From contig NZ_BMUC01000021.1 in the NCBI RefSeq assembly GCF_014649995.1, positions 71,382 through 121,269 of the forward strand: a stretch of 49,888 bases of DNA, in the 5' to 3' direction. Below the pieces are notes generated by a model. That model saw only the letters and a list, made by a program, of their open reading frames with translations. It was not told the DNA's origin and searched no databases. Below are positions 6,853 through 16,076 of this stretch, piece by piece. How positions within the stretch are numbered: position 1 is the stretch's first letter; every line of letters begins with the position of its first letter. Both the position numbers and the translations under genes were made by a program. Source of the stretch: Streptomyces griseoflavus. GTDB taxonomy: Bacteria > Actinomycetota > Actinomycetes > Streptomycetales > Streptomycetaceae.

Positions 6853-9072
6853 TCAGCTCAGGGACGCCAGCGCCTCGTTCCACGTGGTGGACGGGCGCAT
6901 GACCTCGGCGGCCTTGGCCGGGTCGGGCTGGTAGTAGCCGCCGATCTCGGCCGGCTTGCCCTGGACGGCGTTCAGCTCCTCGACGATGACCGCCTCATTG
7001 GCGCCGAGCGTCTCGGCGAGCGGGGCGAAGGCCTTCGCCAGGTCCGCGTCGTCGGTCTGCGCGGCGAGCTCACGCGCCCAGTACAGGGACAGGTAGAAGT
7101 GGCTGCCGCGGTTGTCGATGCCGCCGACCCGGCGGGTCGGGGACTTGTCCTCGTTGAGGAACGTCGCCGTGGCGCGGTCCAGGGTGTCGGCCAGGACCTT
7201 GGCGCGGGCGTTGCCCGTGGCCTCGGCGTACTGCTCCAGCGACGGCACCAGCGCGAAGAACTCACCGAGCGAGTCCCAGCGCAGGTAGTTCTCCTTGACG
7301 AGCTGCTGCACGTGCTTCGGCGCCGAGCCGCCCGCGCCCGTCTCGAACAGGCCGCCGCCCGCCATCAGCGGGACGACCGACAGCATCTTGGCGCTGGTGC
7401 CCAGCTCCAGGATCGGGAACAGGTCGGTGAGGTAGTCACGCAGCACGTTGCCGGTCACCGAGATGGTGTTCTCGCCGCGGCGGATGCGCTCCACCGACAG
7501 CTTGGTCGCCTCGACGGGCGCGAGGACGCGGATGTCCAGGCCCTCGGTGTCGTGCTCCTGGAGGTACTGCTCGACCTTGGCGATCAGGTTGGCGTCGTGG
7601 GCGCGGGTGGCGTCCAGCCAGAACACCGCCGGGTCGCCGGTGGCGCGGGCACGGGTGACGGCCAGCTTCACCCAGTCGCGGATCGGGGCGTCCTTCGTCT
7701 GGCAGGCGCGGAAGATGTCACCGGCGGAGACGGCCTGCTCGATGACGGCGTTGCCGTCCGCGTCGACCAGGCGGACCGTGCCCGTGACGGGGATCTCGAA
7801 GGTCTTGTCGTGGCTGCCGTACTCCTCGGCCTTCTGCGCCATCAGACCGACGTTGGGCACCGAGCCCATGGTCGACGGGTCGTAGGCGCCGTTGGCCCGG
7901 CAGTCCTCGATCACGGCCTGGTAGACACCCGCGTAGCTGGAGTCCGGCAGGACGGCGAGGGTGTCGGCCTCCTGGCCGTCGGGGCCCCACATGTGACCGG
8001 AGGTGCGGATCATGGCCGGCATGGACGCGTCGACGATGACGTCCGAGGGGACGTGCAGGTTGGTGATGCCCTTGTCGGAGTCGACCATCGCCAGCTCCGG
8101 GCCCTCGGCGAGCTCCGCGTCGAAGGACGCCTTGATCTCCGCGCCCTCGGGCAGGGACTCCAGGCCCTTGTAGATGCCGCCCAGGCCGTCGTTCGGGGAG
8201 AGGCCGGCCGCGGCGAGCTTGTCGCCGTACCGGGCGAACGTCTTCGGGAAGAAGGCGCGCACCACGTGGCCGAAGACGATCGGGTCCGAGACCTTCATCA
8301 TCGTGGCCTTCAGGTGCACCGAGAAGAGCACGCCCTCCTGCTTGGCGCGGGCGACCTGCGCGGTCAGGAACTCGCGCAGCGCGCCGACGCGCATCACGGA
8401 GGCGTCGACGACCTCGTCCTTGAGGACGGGCACGGACTCGCGCAGCACGGTGGTGGAGCCGTCGTCGCCCTTGAGCTCGATGCGCAGCGCGCCGTCCTCG
8501 GCGATGACGACCGACTTCTCGGTGGAGCGGAAGTCGTCCGCGCCCATGGTGGCGACGTTGGTCCTGGACTCGGCGGTCCAGGCGCCCATGCGGTGCGGGT
8601 GGTTCTTGGCGTAGTTCTTCACCGAGGCGGGGGCGCGGCGGTCGGAGTTGCCCTCACGCAGGACCGGGTTCACGGCGGAACCCTTGATCTTGTCGTAGCG
8701 GGCGCGGATCTCGCGCTCCTCGTCGGTCTTCGGGTCGTCCGGGTAGTCCGGAAGCGCGTAGCCCTGGCCCTGCAGCTCGGCGACCGCGGCCTTGAGCTGG
8801 GGGATCGAGGCCGAGATGTTCGGCAGCTTGATGATGTTGGCCGCGGGCGTCTTCGCCAGCTCACCGAGCTCGGCGAGGGCGTCCGGAATGCGCTGGTCCT
8901 CGGTCAGGTACTCCGGGAACACGGCGATGATCCGCCCGGCCAGCGAGATGTCCCGCGTCTCCACGGCGACACCCGCCTGCGAGGCGTACGCCTGGACCAC
9001 CGGCAGGAAGGAATACGTCGCCAGGGCCGGGGCCTCGTCAGTGTGCGTATAGATGATGGTCGAGTCAGTCAC
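6853..9072 (-). CDS. icd: NADP-dependent isocitrate dehydrogenase, monomeric type
   Basis: 739 residues, matching the roughly 740-residue monomeric IDH family that replaces the dimeric enzyme in Streptomyces and corynebacteria. It oxidises isocitrate to 2-oxoglutarate and CO2 while reducing NADP+ in the TCA cycle. Seen in the sequence: the N-terminal [67 protein letters not shown] and the C-terminal [18 protein letters not shown]. The terminal HHP/glyoxylate-type extensions of other IDH classes are absent. ATG start at 9072. A MarR/TamR-like operator lies 28 bp upstream, suggesting oxidative or citrate-linked control. Probably the orthologue of S. coelicolor SCO7000. Confidence 0.96.
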   Translation of the reverse strand: MTDSTIIYTHTDEAPALATYSFLPVVQAYASQAGVAVETRDISLAGRIIAVFPEYLTEDQRIPDALAELGELAKTPAANIIKLPNISASIPQLKAAVAELQGQGYALPDYPDDPKTDEEREIRARYDKIKGSAVNPVLREGNSDRRAPASVKNYAKNHPHRMGAWTAESRTNVATMGADDFRSTEKSVVIAEDGALRIELKGDDGSTTVLRESVPVLKDEVVDASVMRVGALREFLTAQVARAKQEGVLFSVHLKATMMKVSDPIVFGHVVRAFFPKTFARYGDKLAAAGLSPNDGLGGIYKGLESLPEGAEIKASFDAELAEGPELAMVDSDKGITNLHVPSDVIVDASMPAMIRTSGHMWGPDGQEADTLAVLPDSSYAGVYQAVIEDCRANGAYDPSTMGSVPNVGLMAQKAEEYGSHDKTFEIPVTGTVRLVDADGNAVIEQAVSAGDIFRACQTKDAPIRDWVKLAVTRARATGDPAVFWLDATRAHDANLIAKVEQYLQEHDTEGLDIRVLAPVEATKLSVERIRRGENTISVTGNVLRDYLTDLFPILELGTSAKMLSVVPLMAGGGLFETGAGGSAPKHVQQLVKENYLRWDSLGEFFALVPSLEQYAEATGNARAKVLADTLDRATATFLNEDKSPTRRVGGIDNRGSHFYLSLYWARELAAQTDDADLAKAFAPLAETLGANEAVIVEELNAVQGKPAEIGGYYQPDPAKAAEVMRPSTTWNEALASLS

Positions 9073-9099
9073 CGGGTGCTCCGCTCCACGTCTGCAACA

Positions 9100-9117
9100 T
9101 TGCTCGACATCAAGATA
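9100..9117 (-). promoter_or_regulatory. TamR-like (MarR family) operator upstream of icd
   Basis: The 18-bp imperfect palindrome TTGCTCGACATCAAGATA resembles the TATCTTGAnnTCAAGATA type of site bound by TamR, a MarR-family regulator reported to control aconitase, malate synthase and isocitrate dehydrogenase in S. coelicolor. A second, perfect 12-bp palindrome, CAAGATATCTTG (9111-9122), overlaps it. The consensus is from memory. Neither half of this region is coding. Confidence 0.55.
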
Positions 9118-9218
9118 TCTTGTGACGGCGTCCGGCTCGACAGGGGTCCACGCCGAGTTCCGGGCGATCTCCCGCCACCCGGTCGTGCGGCCGTGGCGGG
9201 AGCGGGCCCGGAAGGTCC

Positions 9219-10316
9219 TCAGACCGGCCGGGTGACGGTCATGTCGTCCGGCGCGGACTCCGGGGCGCGCTGCTGGGGGAACATCACCGCGCCCTGCTGG
9301 ATCGCCACCGTACGGGCGGGGGAGGGGATGCGGATGCCCTCCTCGCGGTAGCGGCGGTGCAGCCGCTTGATGAACTCGTGCTTGATCCGGTACTGGTCGC
9401 TGAACTCGCCCACGCCCAGGATCACCGTGAACCCGATGCGTGAGTCCCCGAAGGTGTGGAAGCGCACCGCGGGCTCGTGCTCCGGCACCGCGCCGGTGAT
9501 CCCCGTCATGACCTCGGCGACGACCTCCTTCGTCACCCGCTCCACCTGCTCCAGGTCGCTGTCGTACGACACCCCGGCCTGCACCAGGATGGTCAGCTGC
9601 TGCTCGGGACGCATGAAGTTGGTCATGTTCGTCTTGGCGAGCTGCGCGTTCGGGATGACCACCAGGTTGTTGGACAGGTTGCGGACGGTCGTCTGACGCC
9701 AGTTGATGTCCTCGACGTAGCCCTCCTCGCCGCTGCTCAGCTGGATGTAGTCACCGGGCTGCACGGTCTTGGAGGCGAGGATGTGGATGCCCGCGAAGAG
9801 GTTGGCGAGCGTGTCCTGGAGCGCCAGCGCGACCGCCAGACCGCCGACGCCCAGGGCGGTGAGCAGCGGGGCGATGGAGATGCCCAGCGTCTGCAGGCCG
9901 ACCAGGAAGCCGATCGCGAGGACCAGGATCCTGGTGATGTTCACGAAGATGGTCGCCGACCCGGCGACACCGGAGCGGGCCTGGGTGACCGAGCGCACGA
10001 GGCCCGCCACCACCCGGGCGGCCGACACCGTGGCGGCGAAGATGACCAGCAGGGTCAGCACCTGGTTGACGTTGTGCTGGACGGTCCGGGTCAGCGGCAG
10101 CGCCGCCGCCGCGGCGGCCATGCCGGCCGCGACCGCCGCCCACGGCACGATCATGCGCAGGGAGTCCACCAGGACGTCGTCCCCGCGCCAGGTGGTGCGC
10201 TCGGCGTGCCGGCCGAGCCAGCGCAGCAGCATGCGGAGCAGGAACGCCGCCAGCAGGCCGGCGGCGAGGGCGATGCCGGCGAGCACCAGATCGTCCATGG
10301 TGAGCGAGCGGGTCAC
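9219..10316 (-). CDS. MscS-family mechanosensitive ion channel
   Basis: 365 residues. Hydrophobic segments at about 10-30, 55-75, 85-110, 130-150 and 155-175 form the membrane part. The pore helix is the Gly/Ala-rich [25 protein letters not shown]. The cytoplasmic beta domain follows with [37 protein letters not shown], a strong MscS signature, then the alpha/beta domain ending near residue 335 and a short Pro-rich tail. The family opens under membrane tension and releases solutes on osmotic downshock. It lies about 150 bp downstream of the icd start and diverges from the ABC exporter gene. Confidence 0.92.
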   Translation of the reverse strand: MTRSLTMDDLVLAGIALAAGLLAAFLLRMLLRWLGRHAERTTWRGDDVLVDSLRMIVPWAAVAAGMAAAAAALPLTRTVQHNVNQVLTLLVIFAATVSAARVVAGLVRSVTQARSGVAGSATIFVNITRILVLAIGFLVGLQTLGISIAPLLTALGVGGLAVALALQDTLANLFAGIHILASKTVQPGDYIQLSSGEEGYVEDINWRQTTVRNLSNNLVVIPNAQLAKTNMTNFMRPEQQLTILVQAGVSYDSDLEQVERVTKEVVAEVMTGITGAVPEHEPAVRFHTFGDSRIGFTVILGVGEFSDQYRIKHEFIKRLHRRYREEGIRIPSPARTVAIQQGAVMFPQQRAPESAPDDMTVTRPV

Positions 10317-10547
10317 CGCTCACCTCCGGCGAATTCCCGGTCCGACGGGGGTATGTGAAGTCGTGTCACGTGGTCACCTGCTCGAGGTCAACGGGATGTA
10401 GGGCGGGCCGGCCGCCCGGCCTGCGGTCGGCGCGATCGCTCATCCTGCCGTATCCCGCGGGGCCGTTCGTACCACGGAGGGCGGCTCGGGCCCGTGCGCG
10501 AGCACCCGGCCGCACGGGCACCGCGCGGCGTGAAGGACGGCGCATCC

Positions 10548-10578
10548 TTGACCTCAATCAAGGTCGAGGTCCTACCTT
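10548..10578 (+). promoter_or_regulatory. SoxR-type promoter/operator with probable leaderless start
   Basis: The -35 box TTGACC (10548-10553) and -10 box TACCTT (10573-10578) are 19 bp apart, the long spacing typical of MerR-family-activated promoters. The spacer holds the dyad CCTCAA-TCAAGG-TCGAGG (10552-10569), which matches the Streptomyces SoxR box in layout with one mismatch in the right arm. Only seven bases separate the -10 box from the ATG at 10586, so the mRNA would begin at or next to the start codon. Confidence 0.75.
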
Positions 10579-10585
10579 CGCAGGC

Positions 10586-12496
10586 ATGAGCATGGAGACC
10601 ACAGCGTGGACACAACTGCGCAGCGTCATGACCGCCGAGGACGAACACCGTCCCGTGACGCGGGAGACGCTGCGCCGCATCGCCGCCTTCGCCCGCCCGC
10701 ACCGCCGCCGGATCACCCTGTTCGTGCTGCTCGGCACGGCGACCGCGGCACTCGCCGTCGCCACCCCCGTGCTCGCCGGACAGGTGGTGGACACGATCGT
10801 GTCCGGCGGCGACGGGGACGCCGTCGTCCGCCTGGCGCTGCTCATCGCGCTGATCGCGGTCGTGGAGGCCGCCCTCGGCGTCCTGGGCCGGAGGCTGTCG
10901 GCGGCGCTCGGCGAGGAACTCATCCTCGACCTGCGGACAGCGGTGTTCGACCATGTGCAGCGCATGCCCGTCGCGTTCTTCACCCGCACCCGGACCGGAG
11001 CGCTCGTCTCCCGTCTCAACAACGACGTCATCGGCGCCCAACGGGCCTTCAGCAACACCCTGTCGACGGTGGTCGGCAACGTGGTCACCCTGGTGCTCGC
11101 CCTCGCGGTGATGCTCACCCTGTCCTGGCAGATCACCCTGCTGGCGCTGGTGCTGCTGCCGGTGTTCGTCGTCCCGGCCCGGCGGATGGGCCGCCGCATG
11201 GCCGCCCTGCAGCGCGAGGCCGCCGCCCTCAACGCGGCCATGGGCACCCGGATGACCGAGCGGTTCTCCGCCCCCGGCGCCACCCTGGTGAAACTGTTCG
11301 GCCGCCCGGAGGAGGAATCGCGGGAGTTCGCGGCGCGCGCCCGCAGGGTCCGCGACATCGGCGTCCGTACGGCCACGGCACAGACGGTGTTCATCACCGC
11401 GCTGACCCTCGTCTCGGCCCTGGCCCTCGCGCTGGTCTACGGCCTCGGCGGCCGGCTCGCGCTCAGCGGCGTCCTCGAACCGGGCGCGGTGGTGGCACTG
11501 GCCCTGCTGCTGACCCGGCTGTACGCACCGCTCACCTCCCTGGCCGGGGCGCGGGTGGAGGTGATGAGCGCGCTGGTCAGCTTCGAGAGGGTCTTCGAGA
11601 TCCTCGACCTGGAGCCGATCGTCCGGGAGAAGCCCGACGCGCGCGAGGTGCCCGAGGGCCCGGTCGCCGTCGAGTTCGACGACGTGCGCTTCGGCTACCC
11701 GTCCGCCGACAAGGTCTCCCTCGCCTCCCTGGAGGAGGTCGCCGCCCTCGACCCGCGCGGCGGCGAGGAGGTCCTGCACGGCGTCTCCTTCCGCGCCGAG
11801 CCGGGGCAGACCGTCGCCCTGGTCGGCTCCTCCGGCGCCGGCAAGTCGACCGTCGCGGCCCTGCTGCCGCGGCTGTACGACGTCGACTCGGGCGCCGTAC
11901 GCGTGGGCGGTGTCGACGTCCGCGACCTGACCGCCGCCTCACTGCGCGCCACCCTCGGCATGGTCACCCAGGACGGCCACCTCTTCCACGAGAGCGTCCG
12001 CGCCAACCTGCTGCTCGCCCGGCCGGACGCGGGCGAACCCGACCTGTGGGACGCCCTGCGCAGGGCCCGCCTGGACACCCTCGTACGGGCCCTGCCCGAC
12101 GGCCTGGACACGGTGGTCGGCGAGCGCGGCTACCGGCTCTCCGGCGGGGAACGCCAGCGCATGACCATCGCGCGGCTGCTGCTGGCCCGCCAGCGGGTCG
12201 TCATCCTCGACGAGGCGACCGCCCATCTGGACAACACCTCCGAGGCGGCCGTGCAGGAGGCGCTCACCGAGGCGCTGGAGGGCAGGACGGCGGTGGTGAT
12301 CGCGCACCGGCTGTCCACCGTCCGCACGGCCGACCTCATCCTGGTCGTCGAGGCCGGCCGGATCGTGGAACGCGGCACCCACCGGAACCTGCTGGCCGCC
12401 GGCGGCCGCTACGCCGAGCTGTACCGCACCCAGTTCGCCCACCGGCCGACGACGGACGGCCCGGGCGACGGGCGCGGCGCACCGGCGGCGGCGTAG
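10586..12496 (+). CDS. ABC exporter, fused permease and ATPase
   Basis: 636 residues. An N-terminal six-helix type I exporter domain (about 30-320) is followed by an ATPase domain (about 350-620) with Walker A GSSGAGKST, signature LSGGERQ, Walker B VVILDEAT and the switch His in VIAHRLST. The linker insert SADKVSLASLEEVAALDPRGG precedes Walker A. It would work as a homodimer or pair with another half transporter. The ATG at 10586 is preferred over upstream codons because the promoter lies just before it. S. coelicolor SoxR controls an ABC transporter gene (SCO7008) believed to export redox-active metabolites, and this gene, near icd with a SoxR-type promoter, looks like its counterpart. Substrate inferred only. 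Confidence 0.93.
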   Translation: MSMETTAWTQLRSVMTAEDEHRPVTRETLRRIAAFARPHRRRITLFVLLGTATAALAVATPVLAGQVVDTIVSGGDGDAVVRLALLIALIAVVEAALGVLGRRLSAALGEELILDLRTAVFDHVQRMPVAFFTRTRTGALVSRLNNDVIGAQRAFSNTLSTVVGNVVTLVLALAVMLTLSWQITLLALVLLPVFVVPARRMGRRMAALQREAAALNAAMGTRMTERFSAPGATLVKLFGRPEEESREFAARARRVRDIGVRTATAQTVFITALTLVSALALALVYGLGGRLALSGVLEPGAVVALALLLTRLYAPLTSLAGARVEVMSALVSFERVFEILDLEPIVREKPDAREVPEGPVAVEFDDVRFGYPSADKVSLASLEEVAALDPRGGEEVLHGVSFRAEPGQTVALVGSSGAGKSTVAALLPRLYDVDSGAVRVGGVDVRDLTAASLRATLGMVTQDGHLFHESVRANLLLARPDAGEPDLWDALRRARLDTLVRALPDGLDTVVGERGYRLSGGERQRMTIARLLLARQRVVILDEATAHLDNTSEAAVQEALTEALEGRTAVVIAHRLSTVRTADLILVVEAGRIVERGTHRNLLAAGGRYAELYRTQFAHRPTTDGPGDGRGAPAAA

Positions 12497-12529
12497 CACC
12501 CCGCGCACGGCACCGGGCGCTCAGCGCGC

Positions 12530-12575
12530 GGCAGGCCGCCGCCGGCCCCGGAACCGGGACCGGCGGCGGCCTGCC
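12530..12575. terminator. Hairpin terminator between convergent genes
   Basis: A 16-bp perfect stem (12530-12545 with 12560-12575) and 14-nt loop between the ABC exporter stop and the stop of the convergent secDF gene. Confidence 0.8.
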
Positions 12576-12582
12576 GTACGGG

Positions 12583-14928
12583 TCACTTCACCTTGCCGAC
12601 GGCCTCCGCCCGGCCCGTCTCCTTCGCGGCGCCGGCCGCGGCCCGGCCGGAACCGCCGCGGGCACGACCGTGACCACGGCCGCGGCCCCGCCCCTTGCCG
12701 CCCTTGCCGTCCTTGCCGTCATGGGAGAACGCCTCGAGCTCGATGGCGAGCGGCGAGGCGGTCAGAACCGACGAGTACGTGCCGACCAGCATGCCGATCA
12801 GCAGGGCGAGCGCGAAGTCGGTGAGCGAGTCACCGCCCAGCACGGCCAGCGCGGCCAGGATGAAGATCACACCGATACCGGTGTTGACCGTACGCGGCAC
12901 CGTCTGCAGGATCGCCTGGTTGGTGACCTGGGCCAACGGTTCCTTGCTGTCCTTCCGCCACAGCTCGCGGATCCGGTCGAAGACCACCACGGAGTCGTTC
13001 ACGGAATAGCCGATCACGGTGAGCAGCGCGGCCAGGAACACCCCGTCGATCGGCTTGCCGAGCCAGGCGAAGATGCCCGTGAGGATGACCACGTCGTGCG
13101 CCAGCGCCGCGACCGCGCCGGTACCGAACATCCAGCGGAACCGGAACGCCAGGTACAGCAGCTGGGCACCGAGCGCCAGACCGAGCGCGATCAGCGCGTT
13201 GCGGCGCAGCTCGTCACCGAGGCTCGGACCGATCAGCTCGTCACGGACCTTCTCCGCCCCGCCGCCGACCTCGGCGATGGCGTCGGCGACCTTGACCGCC
13301 TCCGCGTTGGTCAGCTCCTCGGTGCGCACCGTCAGCTTGTCGTCACCGGAGGACTGCACGACAGCCTGCGGGAAACCGGCGTCGGCCAGTGCCTCGCGGG
13401 CCCGGTCCGGGTCGACGGTGGTGCTGGTGGAGTACTCGATCAGCCGGCCGCCGGTGAACTCCACGCCGTAGTTCAGGCCGCGCACCACGATGCCCGCCGC
13501 GGCGACGGCCAGCACGACGGCGGACACCGCCAGCCAGCGGCGCGGGCGCCGCATCAGCTGGGGGTTGCGGCGGGTGAGGTAGGTACGGACCCGGCCGATG
13601 GAGGCCAGGCCGGTGATCTTCGGCCGGCGGTGCACCCAGTTGCGGGACACGGCGAACTCGGCCAGCACCCGGGTGATCACCAGGGCACTGACCATGGACG
13701 CGACGACACCGATGCCCAGGGTGACGCCGAAGCCCTTGACCGGACCGGACGCGAGCAGGAACAGCAGCACCGCCGCGATCAGCGTGGTGATGTTGGAGTC
13801 CGCGATGGCGCTGAAGGCGCCCTTGAAGCCGGCGGTCAGGGCGGAACGGCTGCTGGGCCGGTTGCGTTTGCCGTACTCCTCCCGGGCCCGTTCGAAGACC
13901 AGCACGTTGGCGTCCACCGCCATACCGATGGCCAGCACGAAACCGGCCAGACCGGGCAGGGTCAGCGTCGCGCCGAGCGCCGCGAGACCGGCGTAGGAGA
14001 TCAGGCCGTAGCAGACCAGGGCCAGCGTGGCCAGGAGACCCATCAGGCGGTACACGACGATGATGAAGATCGCGGTGAGGGCGGTGCCGACGACCGCCGC
14101 CCAGGCGCTCGCCTCGATGGCCTCGGCGCCCAGCGTCGGGCCGACGGTCCGCTGCTCGACCGTCTCCACCGGCACCGGCAGGGCACCGCCCTTGACGAGC
14201 AGCGCGAGCTCCTTGGCCTCGTCACTGGTGAAGGAACCGGTGATCTGCGTGGACCCGCCGGTGATGCCCGCACCGCAGGACACGGACGGGTCGACCTGCG
14301 GCGAGGAGATGATCTTCTTGTCGAGGACGATCGCGACCCGGCGCTGCGGGTCACCCGCCGGGTGGCAGGCGGCCTCGCCGGTGAGCTTGGCCCAGCCCTT
14401 GTCGTCCTCGAAGTCCACGGTGACGTGCCAGCCCGCGCCGGTCTGCTGGTCGATGAGGGCCTCGGCGTCCTCGACGTCCTGGCCGCGCAGCGCCGCCGGG
14501 CCCAGCCGGAGCCGCTCACCCGACTCGTCGGGCAGCACCTCCTCGCCCTTCTCCTGCGGCTTGTCCCCCTCGGCGGCCGCGCCGAGCACCGGGTGGACGG
14601 AGAGCTGGGCGGTACGGCCCAGCACGTCGGCGGCCTGGCGCGGATCCTGCAGGCCGGGCAGCTCGACGATGATCCGGTTCTCACCGGAGCGGACGATGCT
14701 CGGTTCGGCCACGCCGAGCGCGTCGACGCGCCCGCGCAGCACCTCCAGGGTGCGGTCGGTGGCCTCCCCGTTTGCCTTCACGGTCTCGGAGTCACGGGTC
14801 TCCAGCACGATCTGGGTGCCGCCCCGCAGATCCAGGCCCAGACGGACCGGGACGGTGACGGCGATGAACACGGATGCGGCGATCACGGCGAGCGCGAACA
14901 ACGCCCTGAAGCGGGCGGGACGTTTCAC
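12583..14928 (-). CDS. secDF: SecDF fusion, protein export membrane protein
   Basis: 781 residues with both halves of the SecD-SecF proton-driven export factor in one chain. The SecD half has a first membrane helix (about 10-28), LGLDLRGGTQIVLE, the large extracytoplasmic domain, and five helices including GFVLAIGMAVDANVLVFER. The SecF half begins with GLNYGVEFTGGRLIEY and includes LTVIGYSVNDSVVVFDRIRE. A Lys/Arg/Gly-rich cytoplasmic tail ends the protein. The GTG at 14928 is chosen over an ATG 21 bp upstream because CTGGAGG precedes it. Streptomyces normally also keep separate secD and secF near the Holliday-junction genes, so this is probably an additional copy, like SCO6160. Confidence 0.95.
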   Translation of the reverse strand: MKRPARFRALFALAVIAASVFIAVTVPVRLGLDLRGGTQIVLETRDSETVKANGEATDRTLEVLRGRVDALGVAEPSIVRSGENRIIVELPGLQDPRQAADVLGRTAQLSVHPVLGAAAEGDKPQEKGEEVLPDESGERLRLGPAALRGQDVEDAEALIDQQTGAGWHVTVDFEDDKGWAKLTGEAACHPAGDPQRRVAIVLDKKIISSPQVDPSVSCGAGITGGSTQITGSFTSDEAKELALLVKGGALPVPVETVEQRTVGPTLGAEAIEASAWAAVVGTALTAIFIIVVYRLMGLLATLALVCYGLISYAGLAALGATLTLPGLAGFVLAIGMAVDANVLVFERAREEYGKRNRPSSRSALTAGFKGAFSAIADSNITTLIAAVLLFLLASGPVKGFGVTLGIGVVASMVSALVITRVLAEFAVSRNWVHRRPKITGLASIGRVRTYLTRRNPQLMRRPRRWLAVSAVVLAVAAAGIVVRGLNYGVEFTGGRLIEYSTSTTVDPDRAREALADAGFPQAVVQSSGDDKLTVRTEELTNAEAVKVADAIAEVGGGAEKVRDELIGPSLGDELRRNALIALGLALGAQLLYLAFRFRWMFGTGAVAALAHDVVILTGIFAWLGKPIDGVFLAALLTVIGYSVNDSVVVFDRIRELWRKDSKEPLAQVTNQAILQTVPRTVNTGIGVIFILAALAVLGGDSLTDFALALLIGMLVGTYSSVLTASPLAIELEAFSHDGKDGKGGKGRGRGRGHGRARGGSGRAAAGAAKETGRAEAVGKVK

Positions 14929-14970
14929 AGATGCCTCCAGCAGGCACACGAATATGAGGAAAAAGGGGTC

Positions 14971-15393
14971 TCACGTGCTGGAGGCGACGGGCGGAGCCCG
15001 CCCCAGATCCGACGGTACGTACGCGGCCGCCGGCGGCGCGTGCCCCGCCGCCGGTGCCGGCCGCGCGGGCCGGGGCGGCATCAGCGGCGCGTACGCCGGG
15101 GTGAAGAGCAGATGCCCGTCGAACATGGTCCGCTCACCGGCGTCCCGTTCCAGCCGGGTGAGCAGCGCGCGGACACCGACGTAGGCGTCGTCGCTGTACG
15201 GGCGGGTGTCGGAGGAGTACGACGTCGGGGCGGGCGACTCACCGGTCAGGGACGCGCGGGACGCGGCACCGGGAACGCACTCGGTACCGCCGGTGACGCC
15301 CAGCGCCAGCAGCACGGCCGCGAAGGCGGCGACGGCCGCCGCGGCCGCACGGAACGGACGGCGGGGGACACGCCCCCGCGGGGCGGTGGTCAA
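14971..15393 (-). CDS. Small exported or membrane-anchored protein, unknown
   Basis: 140 residues. A basic N-terminus is followed by an Ala-rich hydrophobic stretch (about 14-34) that is a signal peptide or anchor. The rest is Pro/Ala-rich with a short conserved-looking core, DAYVGVRALLTRLERDAGERTMFDGHL. I do not recognise a domain. The ATG overlaps the stop of the response-regulator gene by 4 bp, so the gene is translationally coupled to the two-component system, and it ends 43 bp before secDF. Position suggests an envelope function linked to that system. Confidence 0.7.
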   Translation of the reverse strand: MTTAPRGRVPRRPFRAAAAAVAAFAAVLLALGVTGGTECVPGAASRASLTGESPAPTSYSSDTRPYSDDAYVGVRALLTRLERDAGERTMFDGHLLFTPAYAPLMPPRPARPAPAAGHAPPAAAYVPSDLGRAPPVASST

Positions 15394-16076
15394 GGCTCGA
15401 CGAGTCCGGCGCGAATGGCGTAACGGGTCAGCTCGAGACGGTCCCGCAGCCCCAGTTTGTGCAGCAGGTTCTCGCGGTGCCGCTGCACCGTCTTGACGCT
15501 GATGAACAGCAGCTCGGCGATCTCCTTCGACGAGTGCCCCTCGGCGACGAGCTTCAGCACCTCCTCCTCGCGGGGCGTCAGCAGCTGCTCGGGCGCCTCC
15601 TCCCCGTGCCGCACCCGGTCCAGGTAGTTGCGGATCAGCGCGGTCACCGCGCCCGGGTACAGGAACGGCTCGTCCCGCATCGCGGCCCGGCAGGCGGCCA
15701 CCAGATCACGGTCGGCGACGGACTTCAGCACATAACCGCCCGCGCCCGCCTTCAGTGCCTGGAACAGGTACTGCTCGTTGTCGTGCATCGTCAGCATCAG
15801 GATGCGCAGCCCCGGCTTCAGCGCGGTCAGCTCACGCGCGGCCTGCAGACCGGTCAGCCGCGGCATGGCGATGTCCAGGACCGCCAGGTCGACGTCGTGC
15901 GTGCGGGCCATGGCGATGGCCTCCGCGCCGTCACCGGCCTCGGCCACCACCTCCAGGTCCGGCTCCCGGTCGAGGATGAGCCGGACCCCGCGCCGCACCA
16001 GAGCGTGGTCGTCGGCGAGCAGGATCCGGATCTTCGGCTGCGTCCGGTGGTCGGCGGGCGTTTCCTGACGGTTCAT
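15390..16076 (-). CDS. NarL/FixJ-family response regulator
   Basis: 228 residues. The receiver domain (about 15-135) has the acidic pair ADDH, phospho-acceptor Asp68 in LAVLDIAMP, and the switch/Lys end LKSVADRD. A LuxR-type helix-turn-helix follows (about 160-222; LTPREEEVLKLVAEGHSSKE). It binds DNA when phosphorylated by the partner kinase. The ATG start overlaps the kinase stop by 4 bp, so the pair is co-translated, and the stop overlaps the next small gene, making a three-gene unit. Confidence 0.93.
   Translation of the reverse strand: MNRQETPADHRTQPKIRILLADDHALVRRGVRLILDREPDLEVVAEAGDGAEAIAMARTHDVDLAVLDIAMPRLTGLQAARELTALKPGLRILMLTMHDNEQYLFQALKAGAGGYVLKSVADRDLVAACRAAMRDEPFLYPGAVTALIRNYLDRVRHGEEAPEQLLTPREEEVLKLVAEGHSSKEIAELLFISVKTVQRHRENLLHKLGLRDRLELTRYAIRAGLVEP

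Noticed and set aside
6025-9351. A long + strand frame opposite icd
   Set aside because: Antisense to a clear isocitrate dehydrogenase. Its translation is Gly/Val/Arg-rich without any recognisable domain.
10606-15423. A 1605-codon open frame on the + strand
   Set aside because: It runs out of phase through the ABC exporter and antisense to secDF, both of which have strong family motifs. High GC makes stop codons rare, so long shadow frames are expected.
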